A stretch of DNA of 64,000 nucleotides from Datnioides undecimradiatus (taxonomy: Eukaryota > Chordata > Actinopteri > Lobotiformes > Datnioididae): assembly GCA_008933995.1 (NCBI GenBank), contig WARS01001868.1, positions 930,001 to 994,000 of the forward strand, given 5' to 3'. Positions 13,601 to 26,300 of this stretch are shown here, piece by piece (position 1 is the first letter of the stretch; each line of letters opens with the position of its first letter). The position numbers were made by a program, and so were the translations under genes. The notes below the pieces were generated by a model. The model searched no databases, was not told where the DNA came from, and saw only the letters and a list, made by a program, of their open reading frames with translations.

Positions 13601-16600
13601 GGACATGCCAGGTACTTAATGTTTCTTTAAACAGGAAGGTGAGGCAAAGGGCAGTCAAGTACAGTTTAAATGAATAAATATTTGATTAATTAAAAATGTA
13701 TAAAATATAAACTGCAAGTCAAAGTGAATTATTGTCAGCGTCTACATGTACTGGCTTTACACAGAAAGAGCTAGACTAAGTAGTGCCACCCAGTACAACT
13801 AAACCATAGTACATATTAAACTATTTGTGGAAAGTAGCAGGATTGGTAAATAATTCATTACTGTACTTGTGTAACAAATAATAATTCACTGCCTTGGACA
13901 GATTAATTTTATTGTTTGATCTATTAATTAATGTATTTATGAATTCTTGTCACAATGTGATATCAGTGTATCAATATTAGTAAGTAGGGTATGAGGAGGG
14001 GTTTGCGAATGAGTGCACACAAAGCTGTTATAAAGGGACAGGATATTGCAGACTGAACAATGTGATTCAGACTACCCTGCTGACTCCTGATTTGTTCCTG
14101 ACAACAGGACCTCTAATCTCACAGAAACTTGCATAATCCAATTTGACACTAATCAAAGCAACTAAGGCAAAGAGCCAGACCCAGCTTGCTCTGCATAACC
14201 TGACGACTGGTGGTCTCCACTGTGGGATGAATTTAAATTTAGAATGAATTCACACAGACCACAGGATTCACCCAGGAGCTCGTGCTTATCCAAAGATAGT
14301 TATTACAGTCCGACTGATACTGTATCTTGAAGGTCTTAACCAATTAATATGTAGAGTTAAAGAATAACTTATCAGTTATTTTAAAACAAACAAATAACTG
14401 AAGTCTGTACAGTGTAAATATAAACTTGGCAGTGCTCTCATGTGGAGAAACTGTGATGGGGGCAGTGTTTTTAAATTACTTCCAACCTTGTTTGGCATTT
14501 CTGTTTTTCCACTTCTGACTCAGTGGTATACTTATATAAAAAGTCAACACAAGTTGATGTAATGGTATAATTTTATTGTATTATATTTGTTGTGTACTGT
14601 TATTGTTATTGGACACTGGATATCTATGCACTAATGACAGTTTATTAGTGACTAGTACTTTTATCGAGTTTGGCTTGACACAGTTTACATTTAAAAGTGA
14701 TACAATGCAGTTATTAGAGATGAACTATAAAATGTGTCAGAAATCTTGCATAAATTTAAGATGTGTTATAAAAATATATTTGTTTGCAGAGAAATGGACA
14801 GATGGAAAAGAGCTATAAAGCAGAGGCAAATAAAATTGATAAGGACAAAAAAAGAAGAACATGAACAGATTAGAAAGACAATGGTGACACAGAAGGACAT
14901 GACAGACAAGAGACTGTACTGTCTGCTCTCACCACCTCCTCCTCATTCAGAAGCAGCATCTGACTGTCAGCAACCACACAGTACTTCGGGTTCCACACAG
15001 TTTGCTCTTCATAGGAGTGGCCACGTGACATCCAGTGTCTTGATGGACACCGCACATCTAAAAAGGAAGAAGCATCAAACATAGATATCAATTGTACAGA
15101 GAAGACAAAAGGAACACAGAAAAAAACATTGTTTGTTCACTTGATAATAGAGTGGAATGTTTAATGGTAATATCCTGAAAAAGCCACTAGAACGAGCGGT
15201 GAAGGAGGCAGAAAAGAGTGGACAATAAGGATTTTTGTATAATGGGCCCTTCAACTATGTGAAGAGAATTGCTTTTCTTCTCAACTTGCAAATAGCCGTT
15301 TTGTTCAGTGAATGTGAAAACTCTTCTCTTAATTAGAAATGCCACTGAAGAGGTAATGACTACCACATACTCTCTTTTCACCTCAATCATTCTGCAGATG
15401 TCAGGTGAACAAAGGATAAATATAAAACAACTGAGACAGGCATAAATTGGATTTTCCTGCATCTCTGTGATGACGTGACATAAATCTCTGAAAAGCAATA
15501 CATATGCTTTTTCACGCAGCAAAAGCAATGTGTCAGCTCTCACACATGGGTTACAGTTACAGACACAATGTGACTACATCAATCATCATACAGCATAATC
15601 CAAGAGTTTCATTACAAATCTGTTTTGTAAAAACAACAGCTTATTGGCATCACAGGTATTATCTTTTCGCAATGCAGACAGTAGGAAAATAGATTTCTGA
15701 TGGATCGACGCTTTAACATCCGCTGCAACATTTCTTTAAAGTGTGTCAGGATCACCTGTTTGTGCAGTTGTTGTGAGCTGTGTAGTTGTATGTAGTCCTG
15801 CTACAGGCTAATGAGTGCAGTATATGGGTCAGGGTGTGCTGCTTTAATAGTACAGTATTTGCCACTCTTGCTGCTAGGATGATGCAGTGTGTTTCATCAT
15901 GTGATACATAACATACTATAAAGTATGTGTATAGCTATAGTTGGTCAAAAGCAACTAAGACATAGTATAGGGCTGGTTGAAAAATGATGCAGGACATTAA
16001 AGCTATGGAATAATTACATGGTAAGATTTTTAATAACTTATCTTCAGTAATGAAATATAATAGATAATATAATAACACCTTAAAAAAACAGCGTACAAAA
16101 TGCAGCCTTTAAAACCAGAAAAATACAACATGTCATGTATGATACTCAACACCTAAAACAATATTCAGTCTTGAATAACAGTATTGAAATAATGTCCATA
16201 TACTGCCCAGCCCTTATATGGTATACTTGTATGATTTACAGACAGAGATTCCTTATTTATGTTATACAGTTTGCTCCAAAGGGTTTCTGTTTTTGGTTGC
16301 AACTTTGAAACTCAAGGTTTTCATCTCATCTCGGAAACAGAATATAAAACTATCTGTGCGCTGTCAGGGACTCTCCAGCTGAGTTTCAGAGTGCATATTC
16401 AATGTAATGACATGTATATTATTGATACATTGCACTTGTCATGTATCTTTTAACAATCTCATGTACAACATTGTTGAATATGAGCTCCTGGACACTGGAT
16501 ATGAGTGTGCAAAGTAAAAGTAATATGCATGTTAAGTTTAGGGGTCTAACGAATCTGACAGCTGCGTTTCTTTGATCATTTTGTCTCGGCAACTGCTTCA

Positions 16601-19600
16601 GATTCCAGGTAGCCTCATCGCCATCCCATTAGACTAAGTCACAAGTGCACAGACACATTAATGCGCAAACACACAGAGATAGAGCTGCCACATGCGGCAT
16701 CTGTCTGATCAGCTTACAGTCACACTGTGGACAGGAGCAGGTCAAGCACATAGAGTTTTCCATTCAGCAGAGCTGTTTTTGGAGAGAGGTTTTTCATCCT
16801 GGTGTTGATTAAATTATGCAATTCAGAATCAGGTCCACAAGCTTTAGAATTATGGGAGAAAGTAAGAGTGTGTGAGAGAGGCAGGAGAGACAAGCGACAG
16901 TAAGGCAAGGAAGAGAGAACTGAAGTAAGTCTTTTGACTGACATAGTTTTGCTTGGTATGTCGAGCTTCATTTCCTTCAATAAAGCACCAGGGGTGAGAT
17001 TCATCTGTGGAGCAGATGAGCTCGGAGTCTGTCATTTTCATTGTGTTAATCTCTTGACTAACATAGCTGTTCTGCATCTACAACAAGAGAAAATAAGAAA
17101 AAAAACAACAACAAAAGACAGAATTCACTGGAAAGACAAATGTCATTAAAGAAAAAGTTTATCAATGCACTACATTTCTGAAGAAGGTCCTTTGACAGAA
17201 CTTATTGGCTCAGACAGATCCAAGGACAACCTGCTGATGTGATTTAAAATATATGGATTTTTTTTTCTTCTGGCCTTGCTGATTTATGGATCAGGGTTAT
17301 GACAGGTACATATTCTGCTGTCAATCGATATTTTGCAGCCACTGCTGTCTAACTGGGCTGGGGAATATATACACAAATTGAGTTTCCCCACACAGCAACA
17401 TACTGCAGCCATTTTCCTGTATGCAAGCCTTCACGAGTTAAACTTATGTAAGCACAACAAACTATTTTACTACATTGGATACTAGGGAAAATCACTATTT
17501 CTGTAGCCCTCGGTAATTCTAAAATTAAATTAATTTTTTGTCAGTTTCTGATAATGTTCATGTCATTCGCAGAACCTATTCTCTTTGGAAACGTTAATCT
17601 ATTTACATTCTTTACAGTCCATTTCTATAGTTTCCAAATTTTTAGCCATTTCTAAAATATTTCATTAATATGTTATATAGTTTTAATCATATTCTGGCAG
17701 TTGTTGGTTCAGAGAAGAGCATCTTCTAGAGCATAGTTTAGTATAAATGTTTTAAACCAAGAAATGTTTTCTGGTGTTTTATGGAGCATCTGCAAATGCA
17801 AATGTCACAGATGTTCCAGGAAGCATATCATTGGTCTATGTATGGTGCTCATGCATAATAAAATGTTGGCTACAACAAATACAGTTTAAAAAAGGTAATC
17901 AATATAATTTGATACTTCCATTACTTACAGTGTGGACTTCTCATCTGATATATTTTAAGTCAAATTTCACCACTTGCTGTGAAGAGGTTTCTCTCAACTC
18001 TCTTAAAGAAAACCTCCTCCATCTGAGGATATCGATGTGTTGAACATGATGTCACAAATACGGGATGATATGTTTCAGCTGCCATGTGCAACCAGACTAA
18101 ATGGATAGACCCAGCAGTATAAAGTGATAACGTCTCTACATTTTCCTAATTGTGCTGTGGTTTTTCCTATACAATTACACTAATAACACACTATGCGACT
18201 GATGGTTACCCCTGTTAACTGAACATGAGAGGTGCCAGGGCTCTTTTACCATTATTACAGAAAGCAAAAAACTATAAACAATGCATATACAACTAAGAAT
18301 TTGAATCAACCAACTATAAAACTAGCAGCCAATTAAAAAACATGACACTCAATCTTTCTTCACTGGACTAAAAATTAAAAAAAACTCTGCAACAAAACTT
18401 TCCCAGAGACTCCTGTTGTAAACAACATGTGTAAACCATACACGTGAACACAGAAAATAAGCATACTGCTTGTATTTGAAGTTTGTGTACACTTTCTTAC
18501 CTACAGAGCCAAAGGATATCGGTAAAGCTGTTCTCCACTATAGGACGGTGATGCGTTCGGACACGTTCCAGTTTCTTGTTCCTAAGCAACAGCGCCAGTT
18601 AGACATTTTCCCGCCGCCACTGCCATCTACAGGCGATACATGAGATCGCGTGGGGTTGTATGACGTACTTCTCCATAAGCAGCGTATTTGTGTTAGCTTA
18701 AGTAAATAGACGTAAACTTCGCAGTTTGGAAAAGCAGCTGGAGTACTGTGCTGAAAACAAACGGGGGCTAATTTTCTCTGAGAAAACATTGGACTTATCA
18801 GTTCCAACAGCCGTTTCTGGTTTATTTTAAAAAAATATTACGTTACCTACCAATCGTTTCAGTTCATTTTGTCCTCGATGCTGCCTATTTAGAGTGTCTT
18901 CCCTTTGTTTTGGGCCCAGCTCGTCTTTACTTCAAGCGTCCCAGCCATTTTCTATGGGTCCCACGTGTTCCTTGGATTTAGGATTTTGTTTGCCGGTTGC
19001 ATCGCCAGTTTCTGGACTGCTACTCTGGTTTTGAACCATGCCTTAGCATATTGGCTATAACGAATATTAAATCCATGAAGTGTACCTATCTGACTCTGCA
19101 TGTGAGTCATACACAATAGGAACAAGAACTGGCCCAAAACAAACGGAAGAAACAATTTATAAACTGTAGGGTGCTAGGGGGAGGCTAAGAAGACACAGGT
19201 GTATACAAACAGGAAGTAAAGCACACGGAAATAACAGGAAAGTAAAATTTCAAAATAAAACAGGAAACTAGTAAAGAGACTTAACCTGGGTAGGAAAGGT
19301 CAACACTGCCCCAATCACACTGGAAAATGCTGAAATGTGCATACCCCGACTGTCTGGGGCCCTGGATCGAAGGAACTTAATTTTTGTACTGCTAATACAG
19401 CTGCATGATTGGTATGCAAGAGTAAAAGTGGTCTTCAGAAACAGGCTTTGTAAAGGTCTAGACATGCTATACATTATGCAACGTTGTCACTTAATTAAAT
19501 GACAGTGTTTCCTGTGAGATGAATAATCTCTGTAAATATGTCTTAAAAACACCTAAGAAGGTCAGGATAACTGGATTACTGGGTCACCTGCATGGCAAGC

Positions 19601-22600
19601 TGCCTGTGCCTGTTTAAAGTTGCTTCTCGAGTACTTGTGTACACAACCATCTTCAGTGTTGTGTGAGAGGATTTTTGTCATGTTTGGGGAAAAAAAAGAC
19701 CCTTTCTTAAAATCTACTCATTTTGCACTCCACACTTATATTCATAAAAATACCCTGGATATGTTTTTGGTAAGGGTTTCTATCTTTCAGGAACAAGATT
19801 CTCTTGAAAATAAATTTTAAAAAAGAGCACAATTTTCCTAAATAAGAGAGAGCAAAGAGGTTACACATTAGTCTGCACTCATATGTAACCTTGGATTGTA
19901 GGGCTGTTATGTAATCAAGCACATTTCATTGAAGCTCTACTGAAAGAGAAAAGAAAGGAAGGAAGAGATAGTAGATCATGTATTCACTTGGCTTGTGTAA
20001 GCATGCACTGATCTTTGTGTGCATGAAAACAAGGCGCCATGGATAACCGTGTTGCACTGTGCGCAAAAGATAAGGATTGCTCCAATCAAATAGCAGCCAG
20101 ATGCTCTAATCTAACTCACAAGACAAGCATTGCCACATTGTATTTGCATATGCTCCTAACCATGCTGTGCTGCTCCCTTGTGTGTTTTACATATTAGTGG
20201 CTGACTAAGGTCAATACCTGCACAATATTAGCATTTTATCCCCACATCAATAGCTGTGGTCTGCAATGCAATACTAAATATCACCTTTCACCAGCCACTG
20301 TATTGATAGAGCAAATATAAAAAAGGCTTAACCTTAGATCAATATTTTAAATTTGGAAGAGATGACTCTCAAACATTTAGTTGTTGCTTTTCCAGTTCCA
20401 GCAACAGAAGACAATGTTCTGAGTGAGTGGAAGAAAATAGGATAGAGGGTGTGATCCAGTAAGCTTTACAGTGAAGCACAAACACAGAGGATGTGAGAGT
20501 ATGTAGGCTGCCGCTGTAGATCTACCAAGACGACTTCGTTTTGGAGCCGAATCCAAAGAAAACTGATGCTGGCAAGGTTATAAATTTAACTACCTTTTTC
20601 AGGGTTTTGTTCACGTGTATCACACAAGTGCCATGAAAATACAGAGGTTAATATTGACTCGCCATCACGTAACAGTCTCTGCACTTACAACTCCCACAGA
20701 ATATGGATTGTAGCCTCACAGATGACATACTATCAGACCTGATTTAAAGGTGTAGAATACTGAGTCAAGATTGAATTTAGAGTGACTTTACTCTCCAACA
20801 TACCCATCTGATCCAATTTACATGTTTTCATTTCAAAGATTTGCTTTTATGTAAACAATATACTCATAATTTGTGCACCTACACGATATATTAAGAAACA
20901 AACGCTCCAGCTCTTCAATATAAGATTTCTACTTTTCTGGGGATGCTATAGCCTCTTTATGCTTACTTCCGCCTTGCACATATATGAGATGTTCAAAGAA
21001 ACCTTCTTTATGGATTACTTGCCAAATACCGGTAGAGCTAATTACATTCATTTTGGGTGTTTTGCTTTTAGGTGTGGCAGTTCTAGGACCCTGCTATTGG
21101 GCACGCTGGCAAATTGGAATGGCTTTAGGCACCAAAAATGGGATCATAGCCATGATTTACTTTATTAGTTTTACTTTTTGCTTTTGCTTTTCCTACTACA
21201 TACAAAAAGTGTTAGATTAGCTTGGGTGGACAGCACGTGGACAGAACGCTGACTTGAGGCCAAATTCAGGAAAATACGATGCTTTCAGTGCATCTCCTAC
21301 ATATTACTTGGCGCTGAAAATACACTTTTCATTAAACCTAACACTTAGCATCATTCTAATCTGCTCTTGGTCCAGCCATTCTTTACATGTGGTCTGTTGA
21401 TTGATAGGGCGAATGATGTATAATATGGTATACAGCTGTCATCTTTGGATTAATATGCAAGAGAAATCACAGTAGCTTAATTATACGCCTCTGATTCATG
21501 CAATACAAGCAATATTGCAGAAATATTGAAAGTGTCAGAGGGAATGGCAACAGAGAAATGTGGTATGCACTCATCATAACCCACTGAAGAAGCACTTATG
21601 AAGAGATGCGTCCTTTTAAATAGTAAGTTATAAATCCTGACTGTCTACATGCCGCTGGCTACACCAGCATGCTCTGATGCAGCTTTGACAGATTTAGAGT
21701 CCCTGGATTCGGCACGCTGCTGATGGGGAGCTTCATCTTGTTTTCTGCTCATACAAAGCAACGCCGCAAAGGCCACAAGGTAAGCCCACACGCAGAGCCT
21801 GTGATTGAACTTCCTCTCAGAGCTTTGTGAAAATGCCATGCAAGCAAGTAAATGCCATGAGCTTGCCTGGCACTTTTAGTTGTCCGCTGCAGCCAATCAC
21901 AATAAAATAAACACAAATAAACCACAGATAATCAAGAGTTTAGTAATATTACTTTATCACGAGTTCAGATGAGATTCCACAGGCAGCATTTGGAGCTGCA
22001 GAGGATGTCACACTGCCACTGACAACCACTCATTTACACTCGTGGACCTCACTGAAGCATAGCTGTCAAGTAACAGGCTCAAAGAGATGGCAGTATTAAA
22101 TGTGCTCTCAGAGCTTGAAGATACTACTGGCATAAGGCCAGAAATGCTATGTCAAACAGTCAATAGCACAATAGAGTGAGCTGGAAGAAGAAGAAAGTAG
22201 ACGCTGCTGCTTTTGACACCCACGGCATTAATATGATGCTTGAGTTTTGCAGCTTGTGGCCATCAATTAAAACTTAATCTGTATCTCTCAGTCCAGTGAG
22301 GAAATGGTCAAAGATCAGTGTTCTACATAGGACTGTTTATTGTGTTCTTATGAATCACTGTCACTAGACTAACCAAGTGCACAGGTGGTGGTGTGACACC
22401 AGTGCAGATACAGCTATAACTGACAACTTGAGGGGTTTCGAAATAAACATGGTTCAGTGACAACAGAGTGACATGTACCAACCTTTGTGCCCTCCCTACA
22501 ATAACTGGTTGTATTTAAACACGGCATAAAATACTGATGTAGCTGCAGAAGGAACTGAAGTATTTTGAGAGCATCAACACAAGGTCTCATGCACACAAAC

Positions 22601-23349
22601 CAAGTTTTTAAAGCACCATTTTGGTAATTATAAGTAAAGCAAGTTAGCAAGTCTGCTAGTGCAGTCTCACATAACTCATTAATCTCTCAGTTTGTCTATT
22701 TAATGAGGTGTTTAGTACTGTAGTGTAAATGTTACTGCTTGTAAAGAAGGATTAAAAATCATAAAAGCAAATATCAGTGTCATACTATGTTTTGTATGAA
22801 TTCTCCTCAATACTGTTTACAGACAAAATTGGCACATATGGACACTTGGTCACTGCCTTTGTGTCTCTTTGTAATGCAGTGGTTTCCCAGGGTAGTCCAA
22901 TAGTCTTTCATGGGAATCTGTATACTCCTGAAATCAAAGTTTGTTTAGGTTTAAGCTCCAGACCTACTTGGTCAGGCTTAGGAAAAGCTTGTTTCGGGTT
23001 GAAAAAGGTACTTTGCATGTGATTTATCAGCTTTGATGTTTGGCTTCGCAATAGACTGAACAGGCTCCTGAGTCAAAGTCCTTTGTTTCTTTGACCATCC
23101 ACCACCCTTCAGCCCCAACTTTCTCTCTCTGCAAACCTTCTCACTTTTAACACTACACCACCACAACTGTCTTGTTAGAGATGGCAGTAAAGGGGTACCC
23201 AGTGTGTTGAAAATGTACTACCTGCGCTCATGACCAAGCATCCATATGCGACAACTTAGGAGTGAGACTGGATTGTTCCCTCCTACAGTGTCAGCTGGCA
23301 CACCTGTTTGGAGCTAGGTTGATTGGCTCATTAGCAGGCACACTGATTG

Positions 23350-23392
<43 letters not shown>

Positions 23393-26300
23393 CACTCACA
23401 GAGAAACAGAGACAGCAGGCTGCGTCTTGGGACAAACCAGCTGCCGTTCTCTCCGTTTATCGGATGTCTTTTAGTCCATGGGCTGTTATTTGAGACAGTG
23501 TTTGAAAGAACTGGGCCACATATCAACAATTAGTTTGTTAAGTTCTCTGAATAAGAGCTGGACTGTGAAAACTAAACGTGAAAAAAAAATCGTTGCAAGT
23601 AACATTGTGTCCCTGTGTTTCTGTGATGACACAGCCTGCACAAAAAACAAAACACAAGCCAAAAGCGAAATAACCCCTAAATGTTAATAGAAAACAATGG
23701 CTTCGATCAGGTCAGTATGAGAAAGTTCTCATTTCCATTTTGTAGTCTTTTCACTGTGAACCTCAATCGCCTTTAGTTTCAAGCCCTGACTTAATAGTAG
23801 ATTCTCAGTCACATTTCTTTGCTGGTGAGTGGGAGTTGCGGAGGCAGTGCTACAATCGACTGCAACGGAGGATGCTTTTGTTATGTACAAACTGACCCAG
23901 ACTTTGAACTCTCTCAGTGGCTATTGGTTCATCATCCTCTGTCTAGGCCTCAATCAGTAAGGAGATGTTCTCATCCCATGTGAGAGCAAAGTGAGATTTG
24001 TAACTGCTAGAGTGAAGGAGTAAACGAAACAGGAAGGTTTAGTTTGAAGTCAGTCTTCATTCAGCAGCTTTGAAATTTGATATGAGTTGTGATGGTGATG
24101 TTGAGTATTAAAGGCTTTCCATTTGATTCCATTAGTCACGTGGCAAATAAAACAATACAGGTTTGAATTCTTCTTTCTCTTTAAAGGAAATTGGCTAATC
24201 AGTGGTTAAGAGCTTAAGTTGTAGCTTATGCAGAATCAATATCAATTTAAGGACTTCAACATCAACAACAACATCTAACATCAATCTAACAGTGCAGAAG
24301 TTCACCTCAGCTTCTCCTAAACTGTTCAAATACCTTTACAATCCATTCTCTCCCTTTTGGTGGGCTAAAGCCATTTTGAGTGGAATACAAGTTCCATATA
24401 TGTTTAGTGGTGAAACACACAGTTGTGTTCAAGGGTACTGTGCTTTGCTTAGGATTTATTTCCGTCATGTAGACCCAGGAAACCCACTGCAGCTTTGCCC
24501 TCCTGAATCTTTTTGTTTTATTTATTCTATTGTGATTCACCCAAAACCTTTTCTGTTTCTCTCCGGTAGCTGCAGGTAGTTCAATGAACAACATTGCGCC
24601 CTTTAAGGAAAACTAGACTTTCGACTTTTCTTTATTTATTGGCTCCTTGGGCTTTTTAATTTTTAATGGGGTGTAAGGGCCAAAACAATATACCCAGTGT
24701 CTTGTTTTGGTTGCTCACTCTGCTACATTGTCTGGTTTGTTCAACAGTTTCACATGTCAATGTCCCAGTGATTCACCTGGTATAGTAGGTCAGTGTCAGT
24801 TAGATAAAGAGATTTGCACTAGTTCTTTATACTTAATCATTAACTTAGGTACCTTCTGCATTTTACGCACTACTCAATTTCCATTCCACTAGTGATTTGT
24901 GAATACCCTAATATAACATTTGTACATATCCATTTGTAAATTATGTTCATAGTTTCCGTCTACTCTTGATATACATTTAGCTGCTCACATCCATCTGTAT
25001 AGTTTGTCCATAGTACTTCAATTTCTTCCACAGTATATATTGTTTACCCATTAGCATATATTGTTTATAGCTTCTTTTTCAGTAATTTATACACCTGTAT
25101 ATTTTGTATAATACTCTGTACATATTGTAGATACTGCACATCCTGCACTTGCTGCTTATTGCACTTCTGGTTAGATGCCAAACTGCATTTCGTTGCCCTG
25201 TACTTGTACATGTGTAATGACAATAATGTTGAATCTAATCTAATCTAATCTAATAAAACTTGTATCCTCACTCACATACCCCCCCACTGTGTTAAAGGCT
25301 GTGATAATCAATGCAAAAAATCCGAGTTCTTTGACTGACACCTGCATTTCAGTTTTTGAGCTTGGAAATTTTAAAATATATCTTCCTATGATTTTATGGT
25401 AGCTTTATCACTTGATGTCACGTGTGCTAGCAACCACAGATAGAACCAGTTAAAAACACACTTATGGACAATTTTGAGGTTTTCTTCTTCTCTACTGTTC
25501 CAAACATTTAACCTTGATGTTAAAAGTGAACAAATGTTTAAAGGTCATGTGTACACGTGACTGTGGCTGAGCGCTATTCTCTATCAAGATCTTAGGATCA
25601 ATTGAATCTCGGCTCAAATAATTCAGATTCTACTGGATCAAACTGCTACCCCGCTCTGAATGGTGACGGTGGTGCAAAAGCTTTTTACAATGAGTGGCGT
25701 TTTTGATTCACTATTACACAGTACTGAAAAGGATTAGAGGAGTCAGTCATTTTGCAAACTTCTTCTGCAGCTGCTGTTTAGAACAGACTGAATTAACGTC
25801 TGATCAGATCTGTAAATGAGTCAGGATGAGCATACGTTGCAGTTAAACTCGAGCTGCGTCACTATTTTTAACCATTTGTTTGCGTTTGTGTATTTGACTT
25901 TTGAAGACTTTGTGATATGCCTCTAAAACGTATGACGCGTGAGAATCAATAATAAGAAAAGGGTCTATCATATAGTCTTTTCAGTGCTCAGGCCGAGAAG
26001 TCCATTTCTGTGTGCAGGCTGATACAAATATCACATCTCCAAATGTCAGGTGAAGTAATAAAAAGAGCAGGGAATGGAGAGTCAAACAAAGACAGGGCTT
26101 TCACTCAGGACACCGATGTCTCACATGAAACCGTAAGTCATTGCTTAATTGTAATTTATGTAATGTATGTTCTTGACATAACGTATTTAACTTACATCAC
26201 GTCGCAAACACAACTTAGATTAAATGTGTTAACCCAAACCCCAATCAATTCCTAAACCTGATCAAACACTTGCAATGTTTAATGCAAAGATAGACTTTGT

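Noticed and set aside
24202..24594. Overlapping open frames on both strands
   Set aside because: Low-complexity start, no splice sites bounding a conserved segment, and no family match on either strand.
25233..25256. Short tandem ATCTA-type repeats as a CRISPR-like or satellite array
   Set aside because: This is the usual terminal repeat of a fish LINE 3' tail.
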